Below are positions 1-11,109 of a stretch of DNA of 64,000 nucleotides, piece after piece (position 1 is the first letter of the stretch; each line of letters opens with the position of its first letter). The notes beneath the pieces were generated by a model. That model did no database searches and was not told the origin of the DNA. It saw only the letters and a program-made list of their open reading frames with translations. The position numbers and the translations under genes are program-made. The stretch comes from Cryptomeria japonica (lineage: Eukaryota > Streptophyta > Pinopsida > Cupressales > Cupressaceae): contig NC_081405.1 of NCBI RefSeq assembly GCF_030272615.1, positions 159,112,317 through 159,176,316 of the forward strand. The letters run 5' to 3'.

Positions 1-1010
1 TTTGGTTTTGGGAGTGATTAGATCGAGTGGGTCAGGAGTTGTGTTTGTACACTAAGGTTCTCTATCTTGGTTAATGGGAGCCCTCAGGGGTTTTTTGAAT
101 CTTCAAGAGGAATGAGACAAGGTGACCACCCCTATCTCCTTTCCTGTTTATTATTATGGAAGAGGTATTAGGATGTCTTATATCAAAGAAAAAGAATGAT
201 GGATTGTGGAAAGGTGTTAAGGTGGCATAGGGGGTAAGAACTATTACTCACATTCAATTTGTTGATGATACTTTATTACTTCGAGAGGCTTCTCTACGAG
301 AAGCTCGACTAATAAAGCAAACTTTGGACTTGTCTAGTGATTGGTCTGGGCAATTGATAAATTGGCAAAAATCTGAAATCTATTTTTTCAATACCTCTGC
401 ACAGAAACAAGTTGAAATTTCTTGCATTTTGGAAATGAAGATTGGGGGTCTTCTGGGAAACTACATGGATATTCCTCTTTTTGGTGGAGCTAGTAGGTCT
501 TCAATTTGAAAAAAATTAGTTGAGGTTTGTCTTCAAAGAAGAATGGATGGATGGAAGAGTCGATGGTTAACATCTGCAGGTTAGATTCTTATGCTCAAAT
601 CTATCATTTCCGCTATTCTGTTATTTTCCATGATGTGTATGAAGATTCCTGCTAAGGTTTTGAAAGTCATTGAACAAAAAAAGCAAAATTTCTTGTGGAA
701 TGGGGCTCAAAATGAGGATGAAATCCCGCTTTTGGCATGGGAGAAAATTTGTAAATCTAAACAACAGGGGGGGTAGGTCTTCAAAATTGGCAGAAAATGA
801 ATGAAGCTATGGGGGCCAAATTGGTGTGGGCTATTCACAAAAAATCCAAATCAGCTTTGGGTCCAAATTCTTAGAGAAAAATATCTTGATTGTCAAAATG
901 ATTGGAGGATTTTCACTTTTGTAGATTCTCCACATGGATCTGCTATTTGGAATTTCATTGTATCTTGCAGAAAAGTGGTGATAGATCATATTTCTTGACA
1001 CATTGGGAAT
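1..1010 (+). pseudogene. LINE reverse transcriptase fragment
   Basis: Near 70-130 the translation reads [19 protein letters not shown], the hallmark RT block of plant LINEs. Around 250-290 there is a QFVDDTLLL block, equivalent to the catalytic F/Y-x-D-D motif with both aspartates kept. After it come the usual thumb/connection segments, such as SGQLINWQKSE near 340-370 and LKVIEQKKQNFLWNG near 655-705. Several in-frame stops (for example after 508 and 773) and frameshifts separate the pieces. The enzyme would have made cDNA from the LINE RNA at a nicked target, but this copy cannot encode it. Confidence 0.8.
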
Positions 1011-1379
1011 GGACGGGATACTAATTTCTGGATGGATTCTTGGGATAGGAAGGAAATTTTAGGCAATGGTGATAATATTGTTGAAGTTAGAAGGGCTCTT
1101 TGTGAAGCCTGGGGAACAAAAGTACCAGACTATATGGAATAAATCTTTATTGATGGGAGATTGGAATGGGTTTTGAAGTTGGTAGATGGTATTCTGTAGG
1201 ACCCACAACAAATACAAATTATGAAGAATATTTTTAATGGTAGAAGAATTTTCATTTCAGAGAAAAGGGATGAAGTTATTTGGTGTGGAGCTAAAAATGG
1301 TGCATATTCGGTCAAAATTGGATACCAATTAATTGATTGTAGTGAAAGAGAGGAGGGGTGGCCCATTGATCATTGTTGG

Positions 1380-1830
1380 GGTAAGGAATGTCTCTCTAAA
1401 GCAGGGGCCTTTGCATGGTTGGAAATCAAAGGAAGGATTCTAATAGGCGAGCAAAGGAAAAGATTGGTTTCTTAGGGCCTTCAAAATGTGCTATGTGTGA
1501 AAGGGAAGAGGAAAGTGTGAATCACCTCCTCTTAAACTATGATTTTGCCTCTTAGTGTTGGAGAATGGTGCAACAAAAATTATTGTGGCATGGTCCATTG
1601 TCAGCCACCCTTCAGGATGTTTTCAGGAGCTAGCCAGTGTGTTACAATAAGTCTATTTTCTCCTATATTTGGAAGGTTTGTACATCAGTGATTATTTGGG
1701 AAATTTGGAAGGATAGGAATAGACAAATCTTTCAAAACAAATCAAAATCATTGGAAAGAATTTTCACTAGAATCAACATTTCAATTGAGCAAATTGTCGG
1801 GGTTGTTGCATCCAAGTATTCTTGAAAAAA
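1380..1830 (+). pseudogene. LINE zf-RVT (zinc-binding RT-associated) fragment
   Basis: The plus-strand translation, with frame changes, contains a KAGAFAWLEIKGRIL-like segment at about 1395-1442. It is followed by FLGPSKCAMCEREEESVNHL at about 1467-1530 and a downstream WRMVQQKL block. This is the C-x2-C...H pattern of the zinc-binding domain that sits between RT and RNase H in plant LINE ORF2 proteins. The stretch 1637-1825 continues the same region (IWKVCTSVIIWEIWKDRNRQIF), where plant LINEs normally read ALWEIWKERNRRIF. Broken by stops; non-functional. Confidence 0.75.
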
Positions 1831-1959
1831 GGTTGCTTTCTCAAAAGAATATACTCACATACAAAATTGTTGGTTGAGCATTAAATTTTTCCCTGTTAAT
1901 GGCCTTGTTCAGGTTAATCTTGTGGACTCTGTGGATTGTAATGTGAAATGGGAAGTTCC

Positions 1960-2440
1960 TTAGGAAGGGTGGTACAAGGTCAATTTTGATAGTGACTCGA
2001 AAGGCGACCCGGGTATATCGGGAGCAGAGGTGGTGATCCGAGATTGGCATGGAAACATTTTGATGCTGGGAGCTCAAATGCTTGAAATTGGAATGAACAA
2101 TGAGTCAGAGGTGCAAGAAACTTTGTTGGCAGTGTAGTGGAGTCAAAATTTTGGCGTACAAAATTTGCATTTGGAAGGGGATTCACAAGTAATCATCAAC
2201 ACCATTATTAAAGGTGAATCCAATTCATGACATTTAAACAAATATATCTCAAAGATTAAAAATGATTTGAAGTCCTTTAAATAATAAGTTTAAAATTACA
2301 CATGTGATAAGGGTTGGAAATGAGGTGGCAAATATGATGTCCAAGTGGGCCACATCATTTTCTAAAGTGCATGAAACACATTTGGAAGATCTCTAAAATC
2401 TTGAGGAGGCTGATGTGGATGGGGGAGTACAAGGGTATGT
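1960..2440 (+). pseudogene. LINE-encoded RNase H domain fragment
   Basis: The translation from about 1966 reads EGWYKVNFDSDSKGDPGISG followed by an AEVVIRDWHGN block and NNESEVQETLLAV. These match the plant RNase H (RVT_3) fold carried at the C-terminus of many plant LINEs: first acidic residue in NFDSDS, second in the NNESE block, and LEGDSQVI near 2170-2200 for the third. A later block (HVIRVGNEVANMMSKWA, about 2300-2352) matches the C-terminal H-x-RxxN-x2-A-D/A motif. Stops occur at about 2136 and 2229. It is the most intact domain of this LINE. Confidence 0.78.
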
Positions 2441-2449
2441 TTAATTACA

Positions 2450-3660
2450 CTCATTTGAGGTGATGGTAGTATGTATAAATGAGACAAATTTTAATTATTT
2501 ATAGGGCTCTGGGCCTATTTTTTGCTGCATTGTATGCTGGTGAAGTGAGAAGGCGATACGTATGGAGGCTAAATTCACTTTGTATACCTATCGCCAATAG
2601 TTGGATTTTGTCGGGGATATCTCATAAAAGTGTTTGAGATGCATTTTCAAGCATGGTGAGGATGCTTTCATCCAAATTATTAAAATGTTGTGGGGGGATT
2701 GTTCTCTCACAACTATGCATAAGTACAGAACCAATGTTGATGTGGTGACCATGGTTTTGGCATGGGGTTTGGAGCTGGGTGAGAGGAAGGATGTGTTGGT
2801 GGAGGTAATGTGACGTTGTGTGGAGGATGACTAGTTGGGAGGATTGATGGAGCTGCAAATGGCAATGCCAGGAGTGGATTTTGATGTTGGTGAAGACTTG
2901 GATATTGATGAAATTCATGAATTGCAGGAGTTGGTCCTTACATTCGGTGGCTTTTTGGTCTGGACAGAGATGAACGGTGTGCAGAAGCAACCATTGCATG
3001 GGATTCCCTCCAATTGTTTCTGAGGGAAAATATGGTGGAGGTGCAAGGTGACTTGGCTAGTGTCTCGACAAAGGATGACCCTGTGAAGGTGGGAATTTGA
3101 GGAAAAGGCAAATGAAAGGTATCAGGAAAGCATCAGGTACGAACTCAAAAGGTGGTGGGTGGGTTTGCTGGTGGTGCTTCAAGTGAAGGTGGTAGTGGTA
3201 GTGCGGGTGCAGAGCCGAGTGGTGATGCCCTAAGTGTGCCCTAGTTCGAGGCAGAATGGGTTTGTTGATGATGTCTTTTGGTTTATGCAATCAAAAATCT
3301 TTGGTCTCTCATCTGATTTCTCTTTGAATTATGGACCAAATTTTGTTCTCCTTTGGTCCTCTATGTATCGAAGATGATGTTGTAATGATGTCTATTGGTT
3401 TTGAGGTTTAGGATGCTGCTAGTCTCTGTATAGTCTAGGTTTTATTTTTGGTCTCCTCATTGTACAAATGGTGTATTCTTGGCAATTTTTCTACAAATGC
3501 CAATATGGATGGATGGGTAGCTTCTACAAGGCAGATAGGTTGGGGTGATTGTAATTGGGGTCTATTTTATCAGAAATTTTGTTAAAAGATATGAATATAT
3601 ATTTTGTACATTTTGAATTACATCAATAAAATTACAACTATTACCGATCAAATTAAAAAA
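2450..3660 (+). other. LINE 3' untranslated/hinge region and tail
   Basis: No conserved domain is recognisable. The middle translates in part as a glycine/serine-rich stretch (GGFAGGASSEGGSGSAGAEPS at about 3162-3225), a composition often seen at LINE ORF ends. The last 90 bases are AT-rich and include AATAAAATT near 3625, then an A-run just before 3660. I read this as the polyadenylated 3' terminus. Confidence 0.5.
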
Positions 3661-3661
3661 A

Positions 3662-3905
3662 TCACCAGCCCTCTTCTATAGAGACATTCATGAGGACGAT
3701 ATCTATAAGGCACAACTAAATAGATCTTTTTGCCTTCTTAAATCTAACTTCTTCTAATATTCATCGGTACCTATAGGTGGCTTTGTTTCTTGTGAAACTA
3801 GAAACTAGTGGTCTCTCTCTTCTAGGAGATCCTCCATATTCAATTTCCACATCTCATAGCCAATGTCATTGAATTTTGACAAGAAGTAGAGGCCATGGTT
3901 TACAA
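3662..3905 (-). pseudogene. Copia gag N-terminal fragment
   Basis: On the minus strand this translates as FNDIGYEMWKLNMEDLLEER and then, after a stop, SQETKPPIGTDEY and a KKLDLRRQKDLF block. It matches the Ty1/copia gag N-terminus (the usual pattern is F-x-G-x-NF-x-x-WK-x-x-MED-L-L, then W-x-x-LD-x-K-A-x-x-x-I-R-L-x-L). It lies between a copia-type primer site (4013-4023) and the 3' end of the LINE, so only the first part of an internal region survives. Stops are present. Confidence 0.7.
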
Positions 3906-4012
3906 TCCTCTTAACAAATTTTCAAAAAACCATAAAATAAAATCTCCCACTATAACCAAAAACCCTTCAACGCTTAATAGAAATACATCCCCCTCTCAAT
4001 AGAATTGTTAAC

Positions 4013-4500
4013 TTTGATACCAAATGTTGAAAACAAGGTGAAGTAAAGATAAAATAATAAATTATGTGAATGTATATGCAAATCTGAAAATAAGATTACT
4101 AACCCAAATGTATGTATGTGATTGCACATTCAACATTATTAGAAAAATTAGAAAACCATAGAGACGTCAAATTTATGTGGAGAAACCCTTTTAGGAGAAA
4201 TCTCCCCATAGAAAAGAGGGTGAGTATATTATTAATCCTCACAAAGAGATGTACAATAATACACTTCACTATTATCCTTAAATCAACTCGGCAATACCTT
4301 GTTACTTGTAAGAATTCAACATAACACTACCATCCCATGGCTCCAATCTATAGAAACTAGTGATAGAGGAAAAAACTATGATATCCTTAAATAAGAGGCA
4401 AAAAACTACTTGCTTGCAAAAACCCATGCCTAGGATAATGGATAACTAACATACATGATACAAAATAATATAATTTACATGGATCCAACATGGGTGCCTA
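4013..4500 (-). mobile_element. Copia LTR fragment with primer-binding site (reverse strand)
   Basis: CTTTGATACCA at 4013-4023 is the reverse complement of a TGGTATCAAAG primer-binding site for initiator tRNA-Met, as in plant copia elements. TGTTGAAAACAAGG begins at about 4026, where the LTR should end in CAACA on the minus strand. A block at about 4180-4220 (AACCCTTTTAGGAGAAATCT) resembles the AACCTCC-GGAGG block in the copia LTRs at 7380, 17840 and 23440. The far LTR edge is not clear, so the right coordinate is approximate. Confidence 0.5.
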
Positions 4501-6290
4501 ACTCATGACCACTTAATTTTTTTTCTTCTTGGATGCTCAGTAACTCCTTGATGACTCTTCAAATCATAAAATAAACAACCTTTCACCTTCCAATATTGGG
4601 CACCCAACTCATGAATCTTCAAATTCCAAAAATTAGATGCCTAGAAGGTAACATATCTAGTTTTATCTTGTCTCCATCACTTACACATGATCGCCTCTTG
4701 AAGATGCAATCACAATTTTTGATATAATACAAATATTAAATATTTTTCCTCTCAAGTCCCCAATAACACTTTTTGACAAACGTAGAGACACATGAAAGGC
4801 ATATGAATGCAAGGTTAATGTCATCTATCATGACATCCATGAGATTGGAAACATAAAATGCAAGGCAATATCATGTATTTCATTTATATTATCTATTTCA
4901 TATCTTTAATATTTTTTCCATTTTCATTTTTGGATGCCTAGTGTAATCCACATCCCTTTTACTAACCTCTATTTTTTTATACATTTTTTTTATTGTAGGT
5001 ACATAATAATTCTATTGACCTAGCATTCAATGCTTTGCTAGTAGATCAATGCCTTTGTTATGGGATTAGAACTTTTTTGAAACTTTTTATGTTCAAATTA
5101 GCACTTTTTATTTTATTTTTTTTAACTCTATTATTTTAATTTTTTTTTTTGTTGTTGTTGTTTTGGATTGGTTTTGCTCAATTTTATAACTAACTTGTTG
5201 TTAACCATTCTTTTGTTATTTTCAACTATTGGTTTTGTAGTAGACTAGCATTTTTTCCCGTAGACATCCTTTTTAGTGCATCTACTTTGTTAGGCAGTTT
5301 TAGCAAGGGATCAAACTTGTCCGAGCTTTGCTCTACCAATCATTGGACTAAGTACCCCAATCCACATCATATAAATGTACAATTTTTTATGCTTATCTCA
5401 ATGCTAACGATTACTTTATTTGATCACTTTAGCATGTAGCCCCTTATTGTGTAGCTTGAAAATCTATTTTCAAAGAAAAATATTAAAACTACTAACAATT
5501 TGTTTGCAAAAAATGTTTATGAAAGACATAATTTCATCACTAATCTAGAGAAATTTCATTTTCTTAAGGGGAATTAATCGTTTATTCCATTTTCATGAGG
5601 CTTTCTTAAGGTCATGCTTTCTCCTTGCACCCTTAGGTGATCTTGGAGATTAAAATCTTAAGTTAGTCTCTTTTATTTTTCCTTACTAAAAACACTTGGA
5701 TAATTCCTTTAAGGGGGCTTTCCTAGCGTTTTCATTGTCCTAGGGGATGACCTCAACTCTTGTGTTTTGATGAAGTGTAAGGAGTGAAGGATGCATTGAT
5801 AGACACCCCTCTTGGAAGTGGAATATTTTCAATCTTGACTAATCCATAAAGAACTTTATACCTCGAGGAAGTGAAGGTGGAGAGTGAGCTACCCTCTCCT
5901 CTTGTTTGTTTGGCATTGTTCTCTTTCATCTACAAACTAAGCTCACATACTCTTGACTATTTAGAGGACTCTCTAGATAGCCTTGTATAACCTATATTAA
6001 GATCTTTTGACCATTATTCCTTGTGGTGTAATACTTTGGGGAAGGGAAAGTGCTCAAATGTACCTTCATATGGTGAGATAGAGTTTACTTTCAGTAGGGT
6101 TAGGCCTCCAAGGTAAGGGGTGTAAGGTGGTACATGACCTACATTCCTTAGCAATCCATTTATGTAGTAGGTAGTGTGAATGGGATAAATATTATTGTTG
6201 TATTAAAGTGGGGATGAAGGTGGCCATTTTGATTCAACAAGGAATAACACACCGACTTGAATATTTTTAGGCTTTCATAACTACTTGTTA
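4500..6290. other. AT-rich intergenic/decayed repeat DNA, no gene seen
   Basis: I found no protein domain, RNA gene, tandem array or bounded element here. Short A/T runs and many stops occur in all frames. Confidence 0.5.
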
Positions 6291-7230
6291 TGTCTTGTTG
6301 TTCAAAACCGGTTCTACTTATCAATCCAAATATTTCTTAATCCAAATTTTGTGTGTGTACTCAAGTCCACCCTTTAGTCAAGCAAACAAACTTTCAATCC
6401 AATATCCTATATTTTCCTCTAAATCCCTCATTCATCCTTCTAATCTAATTCCTCGTCCATATAAACTTCCCCAAATCTCTCCAAACCAATATCGTCTCTT
6501 GAAATCAAAACTATAATAAACACGCATCTAATTTCATCCTTTAAATCCCATGTCTACCTATAATCCACCATCTTAATTTCCATCCTCCAAAATCAAAATT
6601 CATCTTTACAACCTATCTTTCCTTAATTTTTTCTAAATCCCAAATCCATCTCCAATTCATTATCTTGATGTTCATTCCATCTTCCAAATCAAAATCCAAC
6701 TACCTTAACCAACCTTTCATCCATCATCAAAATTTCCTACTTTCAATCCTAAATCCAATTTCATCGCTCATCTTAAATATTAATTCCCTTTCTTTTAATC
6801 CATCATCTAAATCTCCATCCTCCCCCCAAAAATCAAAATTCAACTCTCTCAACCAACCTTTTCTCTGTTATCATATTCTTGTAATCTCCATTATCCTTTA
6901 AAATGAATCCTAAAATTCAATATTCCTATTATTGTTCAATTATCTAACTCAACATTGTTATCTTCTATCCTCATACCATCTCTTTATCAAGTCTTTATTC
7001 AAATCCAACTTCATCAATTCAATTTTTCATCCCTCCATAGTTTTATAATCCTTGAAGTCATAATTCAAATTCTATTTAGAATCTAATCAACCTTCATATT
7101 CTAATCCTACATCAATCAGTTTCTAATCCACTCCTTAAATTGCTCTTATCCTTCATCTATTCTAATAATCCTATCACAAAATACGAGCTTTATAATCAAA
7201 TCTAAAATCTAAGCTTTAACAAATCAATCC

Positions 7231-8092
7231 TGTTGATTTTAATACTTTCAGATTAATATAAACTCAGAAATTAGAATTTAGTTTCTAACTAGGTTGATTA
7301 GCTGAAAGATTTAGAGATTTCTAGATTTAGGCATAACATAGAAATGAAAAACAAAAATAAGAACAAGACACGGTTACCCTGGGAAAACCTCCTAGGAGGA
7401 AAAACCCAGCTAGAAAAGATCCTCAGATCTGATTATGGATTATAGTCATATAATGATTACAACACTTATCTCAAGTACTTGAAGATGTTTGCACTTAGGG
7501 TTGATAAGGTCTTTAACAAGTCTGCACTTTCATAAGCATCAAGTCTTCAAGTCTGCCCCCTTTATCACATCAAACAACAATCAGGTCCACACCCTAGATC
7601 TACATTTTATTGCATCTTAAGTCTACACCTTTGCTTGAGACTGGACTGCAACCTTAGCACCTTGGACCTAGATTAGTTCGCCCTCCTTATGATGGTATTT
7701 GCACTTGAAATTCGCACCTTTAATGACATATATAATTCGCTAATATTGCTCCTTCAAAGTTCGCATTTAGGCAGATGTATGTTTCTCATAGAAGGATTTT
7801 GTGTATATAATAATGTGAAGTTGTCATTTATTTATATGTGGAGCAAAGTCTTAGTTATGTTGGCTTTACTTTAATTAACTTTTATTTATTATTTTCCTAT
7901 TTAGCGAATTGCCTTGATGGAATAGGGTCAGCCCTATTTAGGAACACGTTGAGTGTGGCATGAGGTTTAAGGAGTGCCATGAGGTATAAGGCCCAACCCT
8001 ACACGTTGAAGAAGGGGCCAGCCCTTTGGGCGGATTCCAATGTTGCCTAAGGCAATTGGAATCCGCCTATTCCTTCCTAATTACAATCAACA
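7231..8092 (-). mobile_element. Solo copia-type LTR with 5-bp target duplication
   Basis: The 862-bp segment starts TGTTGATTTTAAT and ends ATTACAATCAACA (TG...CA). It is flanked by identical 5-bp repeats AATCC at 7226-7230 and 8093-8097. No internal region is present, so it is a solo LTR left by LTR-LTR recombination. The AACCTCCTAGGAGGAAAAA block near 7386-7405 resembles the reverse-strand copia LTRs elsewhere in the window, which suggests reverse orientation. A 39-nt near-perfect foldback lies at 8029-8067. Confidence 0.82.
8029..8067. repeat. 39-nt foldback inside the solo LTR
   Basis: Arms GGCGGATTCCAA (8029-8040) and TTGGAATCCGCC (8056-8067) are perfectly complementary over 12 bp. Inside them TTGCCT (8043-8048) pairs with AGGCAA (8050-8055). 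Only a 2-nt bulge (TG) on one side and a 1-nt centre are unpaired. Confidence 0.85.
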
Positions 8093-8220
8093 AATCCAAC
8101 CATCCAATCAAATCTTCCTCTTCTAATCAATTCTTCACTATGTTCAACTATCTAATTTATCCTCAATCCAATTCAATCTATTCTAATCCACTTTACCCCA
8201 TCCTCTTCCAATATAACATC

Positions 8221-8607
8221 ATGAATCCATTTCCCACCCTAACAAGACCAAAAATCATAATTAAGGATAAAACTAACTACATTAATGATGATGAGGTCAG
8301 TCTTGTTGAACAACACAAATATGATCCCTATGATGATAATGGGACTCTTGTTGATCAAGATGGACTCTCCTCATCCACCAATATCCCTCCAATACAACAA
8401 CCCACCATCCCTACTACCAATCCCACTTTCAATTACCATGATGCCTTAAGTTTCATCCTTACCTACTGCTTCAACAATAATAAAAATGTCATGGCTAGAT
8501 ACCTTATTAATTTAATGGTTCCAAAATTCCATCCTCCGCACCTCCATAAGATTACAATTTATCTCCTATCTCTCATCTTTCTCATTCCTTTGTCAAGGGA
8601 AATTTAG
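8221..8607 (+). pseudogene. Unrecognised Ser/Pro/Asn-rich open frame, possibly retroelement-derived
   Basis: From the ATG at 8221 an open frame runs about 128 codons with a fairly protein-like middle: an acidic patch (INDDEVSLVEQHKYDPYDDN), then a proline/threonine stretch and a hydrophobic end. I do not recognise the family. It sits directly after the solo LTR in the pyrimidine-biased tract, so the LTR interrupted whatever this was. It could be chance coding in biased DNA. Confidence 0.25.
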
Positions 8608-9435
8608 CCCTCTATCCAAAGTTTTGTTCCAGTCTCATCCACATGCAAAAACTCTATCTCCAACTCCTTTTCAAGATCCCCATCCTCATCCTTAATCCAT
8701 AAATCCATTGAAACCTCCACTTTTTATTTCACTTTCTCATCTCTAACATCCTCACAATCCACATCACCCCTATCTTGCAAATCCACCCCATCCTATGCCT
8801 TTCATGATTGCCTCCAAGGGCTATTAGTAAAGGAACCTAAATACCCACCTTCAAACAAAGTTGTGAAACCATCCCATGTCATGAATCCACCTTCATCCCC
8901 TCCAAATAAAGACAAACCCCAATTCCTTGGGCCTCATGAATATCCTATCCCCCCATCCTCCTAATTAGAAGAGTTTATCCAACATTCCCCCAATCACCTC
9001 ATCCACACGAATCCAAACATGTCAAGAGCTTGTTCCAAAGCATTCTGTCATAGATTCCTCTCCATCTCATGATAAAGAGAATAATACATCTTCCACCCAT
9101 TCCACTACATAATCCTCTCCCTAGTCAAAATCAAACCATTCCTTTATTGCCATGTCATAATCCCCTTCCATCTCAAGATTAAGACATCCCCCTTCCCCCT
9201 TAACATCCTCTTCCAAATCAAGATCAAAGTATTCCATCATCTCCATGTCATGATCCTAATTCATCTCAAGATCCTTCCATTCCTCATAATCCTAATCCTC
9301 AACAAGACCCATCAACTCTAATCAAGCTATCCATGAATCCCACACCTATCAAATTAGCTCCTCCAACTTCATCCAATATGGTTTGCTTGAAGAACACATA
9401 ATTCCTCCCACCTCCCACCTCCCACCCCACTCAAA

Positions 9436-9786
9436 ATGGACTTGCATCTTACTTCCAAAACAAAAGTATCCCATTGGCAACATGATTTGTTAAAACATGT
9501 GCTATTAAGGCAAATGATTAAAAGCCTCCATGAACAAGGCATATTGGATCACCTCCAAATCAAAGAAAATTTAAGTTTATATAGCCTTGGCTACCGAGAT
9601 CATGCTCAAGAAATTGGTACTCCTTCCATCCCTACCAAATCACACATTCCCTCACATAAATCTAAATCCCCCCATCCCACATCTTCCAAATCCATTTTGA
9701 GCACTTGTGATTCAAAGTCCATTCTTTTGAATCCTTATGTCCCAGAAATAAATTCTTCACCCCTTCCATCCCTCTTGAATACTTGA
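9436..9786 (+). pseudogene. Unrecognised 116-codon open frame, possibly retroelement-derived
   Basis: The first 65 codons look like real protein, with balanced composition and predicted helices (for example KTKVSHWQHDLLKHVLLRQM and LHEQGILDHLQIKENLSLY). The rest becomes Ser/Pro/His-rich like the surrounding tract. I do not recognise a domain. Frames upstream (8600-9435) carry Ser/Pro-rich pieces separated by stops, consistent with one decayed long polyprotein. The family and function are unknown. Confidence 0.3.
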
Positions 9787-10139
9787 ATACCACCATTCAC
9801 CCCTCCACCTTTTTCTCCGATTCTCTCAGTGCTCCATCACCTCAAATCCTTAATCAAGATCAACAAAGTCAGACATCCTTGAATTTCTTCCATTATTTTC
9901 TCCATCACCCATCCTCTTGCATCCATACTATTACTATTGGAAGAAATTGGATGCCATATCTAAAATAAATTTAAATTACTCACTGGATGTTGCCGTGGAA
10001 ATAAATCATCGACTGCCTGTCATCAGACGGATAATCTGCCTGCACTGCCATCTCCAAAACAAAACCTGTGTAAAATGCGAGGACAATTTATTTTTCTTTT
10101 CCTGTCCTAACATGTTCTTAAACACGACTTCAAATTAGG

Positions 10140-11016
10140 CGACTCCCTAGCCTCTCAGAGCTATGATAAATTTCTGTCTCCTACTGGGCTGCTCTTCCCA
10201 CATAATGTCGCCTAAAATGGCTCCTTAATTCTTGTTTTGGGCAGTGAACATGCCCTCCAAGCTATCTTAGCCCCTTCGTAGCCTCTATCAGGAATCACCT
10301 GCACGAATCCAACATAATAAGGTAAACAAATCTGGTATATCGCGCCTGCGATTGGCACTGAGATTGTGCCCTATTCCTACCATTTAAAGAACCTTTCGGA
10401 GAATTCGACGGCCCAGATAAGAGGTCAGCACTGCAATCTTGTCATTATTCATGCGAACCAAATGGATTTTATATATACAATCATTGAAACTGCGTGCCGC
10501 CATTGTAGAACGCCTTCGGCGTAATAACAACAGAATTGTTTTAGAATGAAACCGTGGCAAGCGACGTGCCTCATGATTGTGCTTTCAACGATGCCGATGA
10601 GAAAAACTTAGCAGAGTTACGAAACCCTCCAGAAGGAGATCTAAAAAAAAATGAAACCAACCAAAAACCAATCTACCTACAGCTGCCTCTACTAATTCTT
10701 GAGCTCAAGACAAATTTTTTGCATCCTTTTAACATAAATATTGGTTGCGACTTAAATCTGTTTTCCAGGCATGAGGCGAGGAAAGTTTTTTTTTTCTGGC
10801 TAATGTTTTTGGGTGGTGGAGCCCACCTGGTAATCAACTTAGAATATCATGCGAAGTCCAACTACCAAAACATTATTTAATGGCAACTTCTTTTCACCCG
10901 AAACCCAACACATCGTATTATTCTATTGGCTAATTTGCTAGCTACACTTTATTCGATTGTTTCAGTTTAATTTTTCGCGTGTAATCGCGGAGGGACTGTT
11001 GACATTGATATAATTT
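10140..11016 (+). promoter_or_regulatory. Probable 5' flank and promoter of the beta-galactosidase gene
   Basis: Base composition changes sharply to balanced, CpG-containing sequence with no transposon signature, unlike both sides. An inverted CCAAT box (ATTGG) lies at 10925-10929, about 90 bp before the start codon. A TATATATA-type stretch lies at about 10470-10478, far upstream. No clear TATA box at -30 of an obvious start site was found. A 108-codon open frame from 10554 lies here, but nothing supports it as a gene. Confidence 0.4.
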
Positions 11017-11109
11017 ATGGCGTTCGTCTGGTTAGTGTTAAAATTGCTGGGAATTGTGGCTTTCAGTCCATCCCCTCTTTTGGCTGCGCGCTTTCAACAC
11101 CACAAGACG
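11017..11109 (+). CDS. BGAL17: Beta-galactosidase 17-like, exon 1 (signal peptide)
   Basis: The 31-codon exon begins ATGGCGTTC and ends ...AAGACG directly before a strong GTGAGTG donor at 11110. It encodes a signal peptide: a short N-terminus, a hydrophobic core (VWLVLKLLGIVAF at residues 4-16) and a likely cleavage after LLAA (residues 21-24), then RFQHHKT. The exon ends in phase 0 and the exon at 34661 starts in phase 0 with the conserved GH35 N-terminus. The assignment rests on this fit plus the signal peptide, since exon 1 alone has no family motif. The product would be a secreted or cell-wall/vacuolar glycosidase removing terminal beta-galactose. An extra small exon between the two cannot be ruled out. 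Confidence 0.65.

Larger units (their letters stand above)
1..3660 (+). mobile_element. Decayed plant L1-type LINE, 5' end outside window
   Basis: Non-LTR retrotransposon remnant read on the plus strand. Reverse transcriptase motifs come first, then a cysteine/histidine zinc-binding domain, then a plant-type RNase H domain. This order is typical of plant L1-clade ORF2. A non-coding 3' tail of about 1.2 kb follows, ending in an AATAAA-like signal and a short A-rich run near 3655. The reading frames are broken by many stops and frameshifts, so it is dead. The 5' part lies before base 1. The 3' end abuts an old copia gag fragment on the other strand, which suggests the LINE inserted into, or truncated, that copia element. 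No target duplication can be judged without the 5' end. Confidence 0.8.
6290..9970 (+). repeat. Pyrimidine-biased low-complexity tract interrupted by a solo LTR
   Basis: Outside the LTR at 7231-8092 the plus strand is built largely of short C/T/A words (TCCAAT, CATCC, AATCC, TCTAAT) with very few G residues for more than 2.5 kb. This gives fortuitous open frames rich in Ser, Pro, Asn, Ile and Leu. The bias stops near 9970-10100, where base composition becomes balanced. It may be decayed coding sequence of a Ser/Pro-rich retroelement protein (see 9436-9786) or a purine/pyrimidine-asymmetric repeat. Confidence 0.5.

Noticed and set aside
10554..10880. 108-codon open frame upstream of the BGAL17-like exon
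   Set aside because: No domain, becomes low-complexity toward its end, and lies in the probable promoter/5' flank; most likely chance.
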